Under the pieces are notes generated by a model, which was not told where the DNA came from, searched no databases, and saw nothing but the letters and a program-made list of their open reading frames with translations. Below are positions 30,987 through 41,316 of a DNA stretch of 64,000 nt, piece after piece. Source of the stretch: CAZZNY01 sp964655935 (GTDB lineage: Bacteria; Patescibacteriota; Gracilibacteria; BD1-5; UBA2023). Position 1 is the stretch's first letter. Each line of letters opens with the position of its first letter. A program made the translations under genes and the position numbers. Where the stretch lies: NCBI GenBank assembly GCA_964655935.1, contig CAZZNY010000001.1:558001-622000 (forward strand), given 5' to 3'.

Positions 30987-31622
30987 CGCGACAATGTCAT
31001 GCTCATGAAAGATGGTTCTTCTCGCATGGTTTTAAAAGTGCACGCAGTGAATTTTAATCTGAAAAGTACCGAAGAACAAGATGCACTCATTTACGCATAT
31101 CAGCGATTTTTGAATTCGCTTCGCTTCCCTATCCAGATCGTCGCTCGATCTCTCAAGGTCGACATCGAGTCTTACGTAAACAAGCTCAAAAATCTCGCAA
31201 TTAAGCAGACAAATACGCTTCTTCAAGAGCAAACCTATCGTTATATCGATTTTCTTGTGAATCTTATCGATATGGCTCAAATTATGCGAAAGGAATTCTA
31301 TATCATCGTTCCCTATGATGGTGGGCTCGAAGCAACGGTTCGAAAAGTTGGTATTGTGGGTCTCTTTCAAAATTTTTGGTCAGCAATTACCCAAGAAGAG
31401 AGTATCCTTACTATCCGAGAAAAACGATCTCGTGCCGAAAATCTCAAAAAATGAAACCTCGAACGAGTAAATATGCTCAAGTCTTCTCTCGAAGGTATCG
31501 GTCTGAAAAGCGAAGAAGTAAAAAAAGACGATCTCGTCAAACTTCTCATCAGTTACTACAACCCAAAAGTAAACACCGATATCGCCATCCGTGGAGATGT
31601 CGGAAAATTCAATATGGAATAA
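30987..31622 (+). CDS. TraC-like (VirB4 N-terminal-type) protein, 5' end missing in gap
   Basis: 211 visible residues. DGSSRMVLKVHAVNFNLKS followed by EEQDALIYAYQRFLNSLRFPIQIV is, from memory of Patescibacteria genomes, the pattern of a TraC-like domain encoded beside PrgI and VirB4 homologues of type IV secretion or pilus loci. One TGA is read as Gly near residue 157. The start cannot be seen; ATG at 30843 or 30853 before the gap are candidates in different frames. No VirB4 or PrgI neighbour is visible in the window, so it may be an isolated member or the gap may hide one. Confidence 0.7.
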
Positions 31623-31629
31623 AACATAT

Positions 31630-31763
31630 GTCATCCCAGAATTTTTCGAAAGAATAACGTTTTGAAACATCAAAACACCCAGAGAAAAATATCCGGGATC
31701 TTCCGCTGCATAGCAAAGCTTTCGAAGAAGCAATAGAAGATTTTTCGCTGCTCTCAGAATGAC
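31630..31763. repeat. Dispersed palindromic repeat, family B
   Basis: Starts GTCATCCCAGAATTTTTCGAAAG and ends CGCTGCTCTCAGAATGAC; interior AAAATATCCGGGATCTTCC is shared with 32963, 44165, 54772 and 58287. It fills most of the 31623-31880 gap. Confidence 0.8.
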
Positions 31764-31843
31764 TTACTTATCTTCTGTCTTCTTCTATAATCATATAGTC
31801 TAAATAATCCTCAATATTTTTCCGTTTTTTTCTATGGAGTCTT

Positions 31844-31880
31844 AAATAGAGTGAGTCAAATATTACTCACTCTATTTTTT
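31844..31880 (+). terminator. Intrinsic-terminator hairpin ending at the yraN start codon
   Basis: AAATAGAGTGAGT pairs with ACTCACTCTATTT; the T-run ends at 31880 and the ATG of yraN follows directly. It probably ends the upstream transcript, or acts as an attenuator for yraN. Confidence 0.8.
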
Positions 31881-32240
31881 ATGGAAAACAATCGTCGCAT
31901 CTGAGATGCTGGTGAAATCGTCGCAATCGAATATCTTCAAAAACACGACTACGAAATCGTGGAAACTAATTACACTATTCAAGGTGGTGAGATCGATATT
32001 ATCGCAAAGAAAGGCGGAAAATATACTTTTATAGAAGTAAAATTCCGATCAAATACCTTCTTTTGAACACCGGAAGAGGCGCTCACGAGAACGAAGCGAA
32101 AATCCCTTCTTTTTACCATCAAACACTACTGCACGAGAAAACTTATCGCACTCGAAGAAGTTCAGTTTGATTTTATCGCAGTGGAAAAGTGAGAAACCTG
32201 ACATCGGGTGACACACTATCGGAACATAACTTTACAATAA
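31881..32240 (+). CDS. yraN: YraN/UPF0102 family putative endonuclease-like protein
   Basis: 119 aa. The N-terminal RRIGDAGEIVAIEYLQKH, then ETNYTIQGGEIDIIAKKGG and YTFIEVKFR match the UPF0102 pattern (GExxA, GEIDLIxxD, FVEVKxR), a restriction-endonuclease-like fold. Five TGA codons are read as Gly. Biochemical role is not settled in the family. The start is fixed by the T-run of the upstream hairpin, which leaves no room for a Shine-Dalgarno. A terminator follows. Confidence 0.9.
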
Positions 32241-32250
32241 AAAAATCTTC

Positions 32251-32278
32251 AATCTCGGCTAAAAACCGAGATTTTTTT
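32251..32278 (+). terminator. Terminator after yraN
   Basis: AATCTCGG / CCGAGATT hairpin then T7. Confidence 0.9.
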
Positions 32279-32347
32279 ACATTATTTTTATGAGTTTTTC
32301 TGGCTTTGTATATAATATTTTCGATTTTACTTTTTTATTCATATCTT

Positions 32348-32956
32348 ATGACTGGAGAACTTACAAATACAGCAACAGAAGTTGCTACTACTGGAACTGG
32401 AATGGGAACCTATATCGGGATTGGTCTCGTCGTCGTTTTCGTACTTTATGTGATCGCGAAATACAATGGAATCGTAACAATGCGAAATAACCGAGAGCAA
32501 GCATTTGCTGATATCGATGTCCAGCTCAAACTCCGATTCGACCTAGTACCAAATCTTGTCGAGACCGTAAAAGGATATGCAACTCACGAAAAAGAAACCT
32601 TTACCATGGTAACAGAAGCACGAACCAAATTTATGAGTGCTGGAAATGCTGATGCAAAAATGGAAGCAAATAACCAGCTTGCTAATGGTCTTAAATCTAT
32701 CTTTGCACTCGCTGAAAGCTATCCAGAACTAAAGGCAAATACGAACTTTCTCCAACTTCAAAGCGAACTTTCTGATATAGAAAACAAGCTCGCAGCCGCT
32801 CGAAGATTCTTTAATTCCGCTACAAAAGAATTCAATACCTACATCGAATTATTCCCTACAAATATTGTCGCAAAAATGTTTAGTTTTTCTCGAGCTGCTT
32901 CATTCGGGGTAGAGAATCGAGAAGAAGTCGAGAAGGCACCGAGTGTAAAGTTTTAA
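32348..32956 (+). CDS. lemA: LemA family protein
   Basis: 202 aa. One N-terminal membrane segment (about residues 19-38), then the LemA helical domain: KYNGIVTMRNNREQAFADIDVQLKLRFDLVPNLVETVKG and AARRFFNSATKEFNTYIELFPTNIVA are hallmarks. No internal TGA. The ATG at 32348 begins MTGELTN; a TTG at 32306 would add a hydrophobic stretch and is less likely. It precedes htpX, a common LemA-HtpX pairing in bacteria that suggests a role in membrane protein quality control. Confidence 0.94.
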   Translation: MTGELTNTATEVATTGTGMGTYIGIGLVVVFVLYVIAKYNGIVTMRNNREQAFADIDVQLKLRFDLVPNLVETVKGYATHEKETFTMVTEARTKFMSAGNADAKMEANNQLANGLKSIFALAESYPELKANTNFLQLQSELSDIENKLAAARRFFNSATKEFNTYIELFPTNIVAKMFSFSRAASFGVENREEVEKAPSVKF

Positions 32957-32962
32957 TGGAAT

Positions 32963-33163
32963 GTCATTCCGGAATTTTTCGAAAGACTGACTTGTTTGAA
33001 AAGCTAAAACTACCAGAGAAAAATATCCGGAATCTTCCATGAAACTTCGAACTTCAAGAAAATATCTTCGTTGTTCGCTTTAATAAAGGAAGATTCTGGA
33101 TATTTTCTGGAAATATTTCTGTTATTTCAAAATACTTATTGCTCCAGAAAATTCCAGAATGAC
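32963..33163. repeat. Dispersed palindromic repeat, family B (long)
   Basis: About 200 nt from GTCATTCCGGAATTTTTCGAAAG to CCAGAAAATTCCAGAATGAC with the inner pair AATATCCGGAATCTTCC / GGAAGATTCTGGATATT. It occupies the lemA-htpX gap. Confidence 0.8.
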
Positions 33164-33177
33164 AAAACATTTTTCTG

Positions 33178-33205
33178 GTCCACTAATCTACTAATCTACT
33201 AATCT
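33178..33205 (+). repeat. Tandem CTACTAAT-type leader before htpX
   Basis: Three copies of a CTAATCTA unit run directly into the ATG of htpX. Related pyrimidine/TAA-rich leaders precede secA (3483-3513), ruvB (55020-55037) and the NYN gene (62566-62615). Confidence 0.75.
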
Positions 33206-34171
33206 ATGGCTATCTGACTCCAATCCTCTATTTGGGCAAATCGTACTAAAAGTCTCATTCTTATTGTCTCTTTTCCAGTACTTCTCTTTGGGATTCTTTT
33301 TCTCGTCTTCTTGTTACTTTCTATGAAGTGAGCTGTCGAGCCACAGACATTTGAAGTATATGCACAGGAAAGTCTCGCTTTGAATCTCATGGCTTTTACT
33401 TATCTTGGACCGATTCTTCTTGTCTGGTGTCTCATATCTTTTGCTTTTCATCGTCAGATTATTTTTGCTTTTTCCGGAGCGAAGCCACTTGAGAGAAGAA
33501 TCTGTCCTGATGTCTATAATATAGTCGAAAATCTCTGTATCTCTCGTGGGCTTCCAATGCCACAGATCGGAATCCTCGAAGACGACAGCATGAACGCTTT
33601 CGCGGTCGGATGGAGACCAAAAAACGCCTGGATTGTTTTTTCTCGTGGACTTTTAAATACCTTAAATAAAAAAGAGGTAGAGGCAGTCGCGGCACATGAA
33701 CTCACTCATATTATCAATCGCGATTCACTTCTCATGGTGGTAGTTATCTGTTTTATTGGTGCTATCGCGACCATCTGAGAGATTATTGTTCGCTGGGGAT
33801 GGAGATTTGGATGAAGTCGAGACAGTAAAGATAGCGGGCAAATTAAAATGGCTATTATGGTTATTGGGTTTGTTTTCTTGATTCTTGGATATGTCGTCTT
33901 TCCTCTTGTGCAGCTCGCACTCAGTAGAAAACGAGAATATCTCGCAGATGCCGGCTCAGTCGAGCTTACTCACGACTCTGAATCGATGATTGCAGCACTC
34001 GAAAAAATTAGTGCCGATAGTGTCATCGAAAGTATCAATAAATGAACCGTCGCAGCCATGTGTATCGCGACTCCTTTCGAGAAAAAAAGTGGTTTTTGAA
34101 GCTGGGTAAAAAATCTTTTTTCGACTCATCCAAGAATCGAAGATCGAATTTCTGCACTCAGAACCTATTAA
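33206..34171 (+). CDS. htpX: HtpX-type M48 membrane metallopeptidase
   Basis: 321 aa. Two N-terminal membrane segments (about 15-40 and 65-85), then the catalytic motif AAHELTHIINRD (HELTH at about 164-168), two more segments (about 172-190 and 213-235) and the downstream zinc ligand region SRKREYLADAGSVELT. The C-terminal STHPRIEDRISAL is the usual HtpX end and is recovered only by reading TGA codons as Gly. Degrades damaged membrane proteins. The start follows the tandem leader directly. Confidence 0.94.
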
Positions 34172-34248
34172 TTTTCAATATTTTTTGTAAATTATTTTCT
34201 TTTAGTATACAATACAACTCGTTATTTCATTCTTAACCCCTTTCTTCT

Positions 34249-35262
34249 ATGTGAATTTTCGATTTCGTAAAAACTCAACTCCGTTCCGTTATCCAGTGGG
34301 AAAATCCAGATCCAAACACTCTCTATCATAGTTGGACTCAAGATGGAAATGAAATTAAAAATGCTTCAAAACTTATCGTAAATCCTGGTCAAGGTGTTAT
34401 TTTCGTCTATCAAGGGAAAGTAAGTGCTGTTCATACAGAACCTGGAACTTATGATCTTACGACTGACAATATTCCTTTTTGGACTACGATTAGTCGATTT
34501 ATGCAAAAATTCGAGTCTGAATTCAAAGTAGGAATCTACTTCGTACGACTCACTGACCTTGTCGATCAAAAATGGGGAACAAAAGCTCCAGTAAAATATC
34601 TAGACCCAATATATAAATTCCCAGTTGGACTTCGTGCATTTGGTAATTTTTCTTTTCGTATTACTGAGCCTGAAAGCTTCTTTGTAAATGTCGTCGGAAC
34701 TCAAAATGACGTCCTCGTAAGTGATGTGGCTCGGATGATCGCAGATCGTGTTCTTCAGCCACTCACTGATGTTCTCGCTGAAGCTAATTTCGGATATACA
34801 GAAGTCGATAAACAGCGAAATGAACTCTCTGCAAAAGTAAAAGAAAATGTAGCAGATACTTTTGTAAAGCTTGGTTTTTCACTCACTGACTTCCGTATCG
34901 AAAATACAGACTTCGACGATGAGACGCAGAAACGAATCTGAGATATATCTGATGTTATCGCTCAAGGTCAAGCTGCTAGTGCAGTCGGACTCGATTATTC
35001 TGAACTCCAGAAACTTCATGCACTCAGAGATGCCGCAAAAAATGAATGAGGTGCAGCGGGTGCTGGTATTGGCATTGGTGCAGGACTCGGACTCGGACAG
35101 ATGATGGCTGGAAATATGATGCAGAACCAATCTCAAGCTCCTGCTACACAAACAGTTGATCATATGGGAAAACTCGCACAACTCAAGCAAATGCTCGATG
35201 GAGGACTAATTACCCAAGGGGAGTATGATGCAAAAAAAGTAGAAATTCTTAATAAAATGTAA
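34249..35262 (+). CDS. SPFH-domain protein with C-terminal SHOCT motif
   Basis: 337 aa. The N-terminal MGIFDFVKTQLRSVIQWENPDP and LIVNPGQGVIFVYQGKV are typical of the YdjI-type SPFH family (sometimes called virion core protein, A7-like). After the SPFH region (about 40-230) comes a Gly-rich linker (GAGIGIGAGLGLGQ) and a final short SHOCT helix pair (KLAQLKQMLDGGLITQGEYDAKKVEIL). Four TGA codons are read as Gly. Family members are linked to membrane stress or scaffolding. Position between HtpX and a Tim44-like gene fits that. Confidence 0.92.
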
Positions 35263-35270
35263 AAACAAAT

Positions 35271-35843
35271 ATGCAGAAAAATACAAACAACCAAAAAACA
35301 ATATCTTACATCCAAGCAGCCGGCGGACTCAAAAAAAATATAGATGGCCAAGTTATTCTTCTTGGTTCTCTCGGAAATGCTCTGGTACCTTTTGGATTAT
35401 GACTTATTTTCATATTCTGATCTATAACCATACTTTTATTTGTGACTTCTTTTCTTTTGGCAGCCATAGTGTTTTCGGCTATAGGAGTTGCCTTGTGCTA
35501 CCTAGGAAAATATCATTGGATTCACTACAAAAAACAAAAGGAAATCCAGAGTAGCTGTCCAGCGTTTTCATGAATAATCACGGATGTGTACCATGAATCC
35601 GGACTTAATCAGGTCGATCAATATTGGCAATTTTCCGTGAAAGTATTTATAGAAAACACTGAGCAAATTTTCATTAGTGATGTGTATTGGGAAAATATTT
35701 TCCCTTATATTAAAATCGGTGATCCTATAAATATTTTTATAGATACTACTGATATTTCTCTCTATCAAATAGATCATTCTTTTCTCCCGGAACAAGCTAG
35801 GAAAAAAATATGGCCAAAAGAAAATTGAGCTCTCTATAGATAA
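35271..35843 (+). CDS. Membrane protein of unknown function (190 aa)
   Basis: Two adjacent membrane segments (about residues 27-75) split by a short loop, followed by a beta-rich domain (VYHESGLNQVDQYWQFSVKV, YIKIGDPINIFID). Such a topology resembles DUF3592-like proteins, but I do not claim the family. It starts 8 nt after the SPFH gene and ends 17 nt before the Tim44-like gene, so it belongs to the same operon. Four TGA codons are read as Gly. Confidence 0.8.
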
Positions 35844-35860
35844 TATTTTTCATTTTTTCA

Positions 35861-36781
35861 ATGCTTTCTTTTATGAATAAAAAACTTCTCTGATTCATTT
35901 GAATCAATCTTCTGTTTTGAAGTATTCTATTACAAATAGATTCTGTCGAGGCACGTGCTGGTGGAAGTTCTTCGAGTCGTAGTAGTGGTGGAAGTTCTTC
36001 TTCGAGCAGATCATCGTCCAGCTCATCCTCTTCTAGAAGTTCCTCCGGTACTTCATCAGGATCTTTTAATCCGATTGGTATTATTATTTTCATTATCATC
36101 GTGGTAGTTATTTTTAATAAACTCAAAAAATCCCCAGGTGGTATTCAGGGGGCACTCGAACAGATAAAACTTCAACAAGATGGAAGTGAAACTATCGATA
36201 TTACTCCTGCTGAAGATATCTGAAAAAAGATTAGTACACTCAAAGAAAAAGATCCTGGGTTTAATGAACAACAATTTCTTGATCGAACTTCGACCGCTTT
36301 CTTCAAGATCCAGAACGCTTGGTGAAAACGTGATATGAATCTTGCTCGAGCTTATATTTCAGACAACGTTCTCCGTCGTTTTTCTCTTCAGCTCGAGGAG
36401 CATATGCAAAATGGAGTCGCAAATAAACTCGAATCCTTATCACTCGATAATACTAAAATCACAGATATTCGCTCTGATGAGAATTTCGATACGATTGACG
36501 TATGGCTGACTGCTACCGCTAAAGATTATATGGTAAACGCTACAAGCGGAGAATATGCTTCTGGAGATAAAGATGAATTCGTAACTTGGGATGAAAGATG
36601 GAGTTTTATCCGATCTTCGAAAGCAAAAACTCTCGTCGATAAATGAGTGAATGTCGATAAATGTCCAAGCTGCGGTGCTCCACTCTCAGTCAATGCGAGC
36701 GGAGAATGCGAATACTGTCATTCGAATGTCACAAAAGGAGATTTTGATTGGGTACTTGCCGAAATCGCACAACTGAATTAA
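35861..36781 (+). CDS. Tim44-like domain protein with Ser-rich linker and zinc ribbon
   Basis: 306 aa (302 if the ATG at 35873 is used). A hydrophobic N-terminus is followed by a long Ser/Arg/Gly tract (about 30-68), a membrane segment (about 72-88), a Tim44-like domain (STAFFKIQNAWGKRDMNLARAYISD..., about 145-270) and a C-terminal zinc ribbon CPSCGAPL...CEYCHSN. Bacterial relatives are small membrane proteins of unclear role. Several TGA codons are read as Gly. Last gene of the lemA-to-Tim44 block. Confidence 0.9.
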
Positions 36782-36787
36782 AAATAA

Positions 36788-36815
36788 TTGACATTTGATT
36801 TCATTTTGTTATGAT
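36788..36815 (+). promoter_or_regulatory. Sigma70-like promoter of cassette 2
   Basis: TTGACA (36788-36793), 16 bp, TATGAT (36810-36815). It begins seven bases after the Tim44-like stop. Confidence 0.8.
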
Positions 36816-36841
36816 AAAAATCACTTGTCGCGGAGGAAATC

Positions 36842-37096
36842 ATGTCTACAAGTAAAACTACCTCGCAACCCGCGAGGAAAACAACACCGTTCGACCTCAT
36901 CATGACAGGAATCATATTCCTCGTCATCGGTGGTGGTCTGTCTATTGGTATGGTTAAAAACATACCAATAGACGCTCCCTACTGGCTCACGATCCTGTTA
37001 TGGATTGGTGCTCTCTGTCTTCCGGGACTCAGCATCTTCTGTACCATAATGGGCATCACGGGTTATCGGGAAAAACGCTCAGAAAAGGCGCCCTAG
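36842..37096 (+). CDS. Orphan small membrane protein (cassette 2)
   Basis: 84 aa, MSTSKTTSQPARKTTPFD then two hydrophobic segments (about residues 18-37 and 45-72) and a basic tail. GGAGG (36832-36836) lies five bases before the ATG. GC-rich codons (CTCACG, ACCTCG), no TGA; Gly is GGT/GGA/GGC. Stop TAG lies inside the terminator loop. No family recognised. Same construction as cassettes at 2908, 56150 and 63575. Confidence 0.8.
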   Translation: MSTSKTTSQPARKTTPFDLIMTGIIFLVIGGGLSIGMVKNIPIDAPYWLTILLWIGALCLPGLSIFCTIMGITGYREKRSEKAP

Positions 37097-37114
37097 GCGC
37101 CTTTTCTTTTTTTT
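37083..37114 (+). terminator. Terminator overlapping the stop of cassette 2
   Basis: AAAAGGCGCC pairs with GGCGCCTTTT around CTA, then TCTTTTTTTT. Confidence 0.92.
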
Positions 37115-37122
37115 AAAACCGG

Positions 37123-37572
37123 TTAAATTCAAAGACTTTTTTTCAGATCATCAATCTTATCTTGTTCTTCACCAGCTTTTTCTTTCTGCTTCTGTTCTTG
37201 GATGTAGATATCATAGAGTTGTTTCCATCCTTCTCGCGCTTTTACGACGAGATCTTTGATGGTGTCACCTTCTTTTGGCATCAATTTTTTAAATTCCTCT
37301 CGCTCATCTTCAAATACTTTTGTGAGTTCATCGATCTGAAATTGAGAAAGATTTGGGATTGCATCAACTACACGCTTTTTTTCGTAGACAGAAAGAGAAA
37401 GTGAATGTTCGAGAAGATCAATAAAAAACTTTTCATCAAACTGAGTCAATGGATGAACCATCGCAAGATCAAGAAAAAGTTGATTATCAACGATAATATT
37501 TAATATTGCAGTTTGTGACCCGTCGCCAGTTGCCTGAGTTTGTGGATCGGTAGTTACTATTGGATCTGACAT
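37123..37572 (-). CDS. Small helical protein of unknown function (149 aa)
   Basis: Begins MSDPIVTTDPQTQATGDG, then a mostly helical body (FLDLAMVHPLTQFDEKFFIDLLEH) and a Lys/Glu/Gln-rich C-terminal coil. No membrane segment. One TGA near the end adds Gly-Ile before TAA. Leftward, immediately upstream of the zinc ribbon gene. Conserved-looking but not recognised. Confidence 0.75.
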
Positions 37573-37593
37573 GGAAAAACAAATTAGTAAATA

Positions 37594-37911
37594 TTATAAT
37601 TGTTTCAATACTTTCTGAAATTCTTCTTCTGTTGCTCTTTCTCCATCAAGAATAGGATCGTGGTGAGTTTTCCAATACGGAAGATCGTTCATGTTTTTTC
37701 TGACTATTCGCTCTGCAAATTCTCGAGTAGTGCCCGGAATAGCTCCAAGGAAAAACTGAACTCATCACTCGAAAATCTCGGAAACAGTTTTAAGTTTTTT
37801 ATTTTTATCTATGCAATATATACAAACTCTACCTTCAGTCATTCTTGTGCCAAACATATCTTTGACATCAAGTGGCATACCGCAAGCAAAACAGAATTCA
37901 GAGTGCGTCAT
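37594..37911 (-). CDS. Putative zinc ribbon protein
   Basis: 105 aa. CFACGMPLDVKDMFGTR...VCIYCIDKNK carries two Cys pairs (CxxC and CxxC) in the order of the zinc ribbon family PF12674; the rest is helical. A TGA pair is read as Gly-Gly in the middle (IFE-GG-VQF). Role unknown; probably nucleic acid or protein binding by analogy. It lies 11 nt downstream of yebC in the same direction. Confidence 0.82.
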
Positions 37912-37922
37912 ATAGGAAAATA

Positions 37923-38699
37923 TTACGTTCTAAATTTTGATTTTTCGATCATTTCTTCGACTTGTTTTTCTATCTCTGGTGCTACATCTGCATTATACCA
38001 AACATCCTCGACATCATCATCTGTTTCAAGATCACCTATAAGTGTAAGAATTTTTAATGCCTTGTCAAAATCAGTTGTAGAAACGAGTGTATTCGGAAGA
38101 TATTCGAGATTATATTCTTCGATTTCCAATTTTTTTTCTCGGAAATATTTTACCACTGCTGCGAGCTCCGTCCGATTAGTTACCACTTTCACGAATTCTT
38201 CTCATTCAGCTGTATAATCTTCAGCTCCAGATTCGATAATCTGTTCCTCGAGATCTTCTATAGTTTTTCCATTCAGCTTCAAGTAAATAACTCCGGCGAA
38301 TTTGAAATTATAACCGGAAACCGCACCAGTCTCAGCAAGAGTTCCTCCGGATTTTGCGAAATGATGGCGGATATTACTTGCGGTTCGATTTTTATTATCA
38401 GTCAATGTTTTTACGATAACTCCGACTCATCCTGGAGCATATCCTTCATAGATTACTTCGACAATCTGAGCAGCATCTTTGTCTTGTCCTCCTCCACGCT
38501 TCACAGCACGATCGATTACATCGACTGGGACATTTGCTTTTTTTGCTTTTGTGATAGCTTCTGCTAAGACAATATTCTGGCTTGGCTCAGCTCATCGTTG
38601 AGCCGCAAGTTCTATAAGTTTTGCATGGATAGCATACACTTTACCTTTTGCAGCATTTGCTTGATTCTTGCGTGCTTCTACGGTAGGTCCTCGTCACAT
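37923..38699 (-). CDS. yebC: YebC/PmpR family protein
   Basis: 258 aa, normal length. N-terminal MGRGPTVEARKNQANAAKGKVYAIHAKLIELAAQRGAEPSQN and central VPVDVIDRAVKRGGGQD with YEGYAPGGVGVIV are diagnostic (usual form GRGxxxWxxIxxxK). The family has been described as transcription regulator and more recently as a translation factor acting on difficult sequences. Four TGA codons are read as Gly, one as the second codon. Confidence 0.95.
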
Positions 38700-38808
38700 G
38701 GGAAAAGAATATTAGAAATTAGATTTTATGAACTGAGAAAAAACGATTCAAAAATTATTTTTTCAACTTCGGCAGTATAAGGCAATTTATTGATTTTTCA
38801 AGTTTTCC

Positions 38809-40047
38809 TTAGAATCCTGCTGCTCTGGCATGTTGACTAATTTGTTCATTGGAAAGAGCAATATTATACAACTTTGTATCATCTATGGTTCCAATGAACG
38901 AATAACTCAAATTATCGATATATCTTCCGAAAACGATTGGATCATTATTTGTTATCCAATTGTTATTAAATCAATTTTTTATCCATCCCTGTTTTATTAA
39001 TTTTCAATTTAAATAAATATCAGAACGTCAATCATTGAAATCAAAGACATATACATATTGATACCAACCTCATTTTACTACTTTATATCATGCAATATAG
39101 TCTTCGGGATAAAACCCTGCTTTATAATTATAATTAGGATAAACTCATTTACTAAAATAAATTGGTGATTCACCAGGTATATATACTCATGAATAATAAA
39201 ACGTTACTTCTACAGAATAACTTCAAGATGAATCTAAAATACTTCCAGTAATTAGATCTGGAATTTCTATTGAATATGATTTGTTTGTAAAATTCATACC
39301 ATTTCCGATCATACCTCAAATCAAAGCACTGCCATAATTCATTCCACCATTAAACGTTCCATCATTCCCATTCCCAGAGAGATCAGCAAGTTTTGTTCCA
39401 GTGAGTGTTTCCATATCCCAGTATCAGACGAGTCAGGAATCATAATCTTTAAGACTGAGTGATTTCTTTGGAGTACATCCTACAGGATTCGAGAGTGTAT
39501 TAGTTCCTTTATCAAGAACAAAACAATTATTCGGATCAAAGAGTGTGCTTCCTGATGAAACAAAGAGAGAAGGAAGAGAAGGATCAAAAGTATAGTTTCA
39601 TCGAAGAGATGGAGTGACGGTAGAGGCAGCATATGCAGTATCTATTCCGATGGGAGAGATATTTCTAGAAAGAGGATTTTCTAGTTCTGCGAGTACTTGG
39701 TAGTATTGTCCATTCCCAAGGATAGAATATCTATATTCTTTTCCTGTAAGAACATCTTTTACATTACTCGAGAGTCTTGGAAGAATAGAATTATTAATAG
39801 TTCCTTGAGTAACTGTAGTAGCTCATGAGGTAAGAGCTACTCCATTCACTGGAATTGGAAGAGTTCATCTTTCGATACTGAGAAGTTCTAATCCTTTTGA
39901 TATATTTACTATATCTTCTGTTCGTACACTATCTCTTGCAGAAGAAGAATATCATTGAAATGACAAAAAGGCTATCGTACCAAGTATGGCAAGAATCGTG
40001 ATTACTACGATGAGTTCGACGAGAGTGAAGGCTTGGTTATTCCTCAT
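38809..40047 (-). CDS. Type IV pilin-like protein with LamG/concanavalin-like C-terminal domain
   Basis: 412 aa. MRNNQAFTLVELIVVITILAIL is a class III prepilin leader, cleaved after Ala6 in the usual scheme, with Glu+5. Past the stalk helix, a beta-rich C-terminal domain contains GLVGYWDMETLTGTKLADLSGNGNDGTFNGG and ISQHARAAG, typical of a LamG/ConA-like lectin fold. About 15 TGA codons are read as Gly. A pilus tip or surface-binding role fits. GTG-free ATG start at 40047. It lies 15 nt past the glycosyltransferase stop. Confidence 0.87.
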
Positions 40048-40062
40048 TTTTTAATTATTTTA

Positions 40063-41196
40063 TTAATTAATCTTGCTCTCAATAAATTTTACCAATTTTT
40101 CTTTAAAAACCCTTACATCAAAGTTATACGCATGTTCTCGGATTCTTTTGTAATCAAACTCCATCGTCTCAAATCGCTCGATAGCATCGTTTAAGGACTC
40201 AACTGTTTGTTCACCAAAGAACACTCCTGTAGGTCCAAGAAATGGTCGGTTCTCGACAACTGTCTCAAGTGCTCCGCCTTTTCCATAAGCGATCACAGGA
40301 GTTCCTGCTGCCATCGCCTCGATCGGTACAATCCCGAAATCTTCATCTGGTGGAAATAGCATCGCTTTCGCTCGTGCCATAACGCGTTTTTTATCAGCAT
40401 TTGAGATACCAAATCTCCACTCGATATTCGGTCCGGATTTCGCCACAAGTTCGCGGTAGAGCTTATTATCTGTGCTCGTCGCAAGAATGAGCTTTTTTCC
40501 ATTTGCATTAAAAGCATCAACGAGTAAATCGAATTTCTTGTATGGAATCACTCGTCCGACATAAAAATAATAATCTTCCTTGTCTTCTCGAAAAAGAAAA
40601 TCATCCACTTCGACACCCGGATGGATTACTTCACTTTCTCTGCGATAGTACTTTGCAATACGGTTCGCGGTATTATAGGAATTTGCGATGAAAAAATCCA
40701 CTCGTTGCGCCGCACAATAATCCCACATTCTCATCTTGTGGATAATTTTTGGCATCATCCACTTGGCAATGGGATTCAAAATTCCAAATTCAAGACGATT
40801 GAAATACTCAAAATAATGACTCCAGTAATAACGAGTCGGTGTATGACAATAACAGATATGAAGCGTTTCTGGTTTTGTAATAATTCCTTTTGATTCCGCA
40901 CTTGATGATGAAATGACAATGTCATATTCACTCAAATCCATTTGCTCAAATGCAAGCGGACGAAGCATGGGAATAAATTTATGGAGTTTATTCAGAAGTG
41001 GAATTCTCTGCAAAAAAGAAGTAACGATTTTTCTTCCGGCAAAAATCGGTCGATCCGCTTGAAAAAAAATCGAACTGTAGACATCAGCCTGAGGAAAAAC
41101 CTCAAGAATATGTTCGAGAACAACCTCTGCCCCACCCCAATCCTTGATCCAATCGCATACAACAGCGATTTTTTTGTCTCGTAATTTTCCTGTCAT
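40063..41196 (-). CDS. Glycosyltransferase family 4 (GT-B)
   Basis: 377 aa without any TGA. N-terminal KIAVVCDWIKDWGGAEVVLEHIL and the C-terminal donor-site signature EDFGIVPIEAMAAGTPVIAYGKGGALETV are typical GT4. SFFQADRPIF-like and CYCHTPTRYYWSHYFEY motifs suggest a WbaZ/mannosyltransferase-like enzyme for a surface polysaccharide or protein glycan; acceptor unknown. Same orientation and close spacing with the pilin-like gene hints at glycosylation of surface structures (inference). Confidence 0.92.
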   Translation of the reverse strand: MTGKLRDKKIAVVCDWIKDWGGAEVVLEHILEVFPQADVYSSIFFQADRPIFAGRKIVTSFLQRIPLLNKLHKFIPMLRPLAFEQMDLSEYDIVISSSSAESKGIITKPETLHICYCHTPTRYYWSHYFEYFNRLEFGILNPIAKWMMPKIIHKMRMWDYCAAQRVDFFIANSYNTANRIAKYYRRESEVIHPGVEVDDFLFREDKEDYYFYVGRVIPYKKFDLLVDAFNANGKKLILATSTDNKLYRELVAKSGPNIEWRFGISNADKKRVMARAKAMLFPPDEDFGIVPIEAMAAGTPVIAYGKGGALETVVENRPFLGPTGVFFGEQTVESLNDAIERFETMEFDYKRIREHAYNFDVRVFKEKLVKFIESKIN

Positions 41197-41316
41197 AAAA
41201 AATAGTTATGAATGTCGAAATTATAGAGAAAAGTATGGTTTTTGCAAGAAAGATGGATTTTTTGATTTTTTTGCAGAAATGAGATAATATCTTATTAATA
41301 CAAATAATTTATCGTA

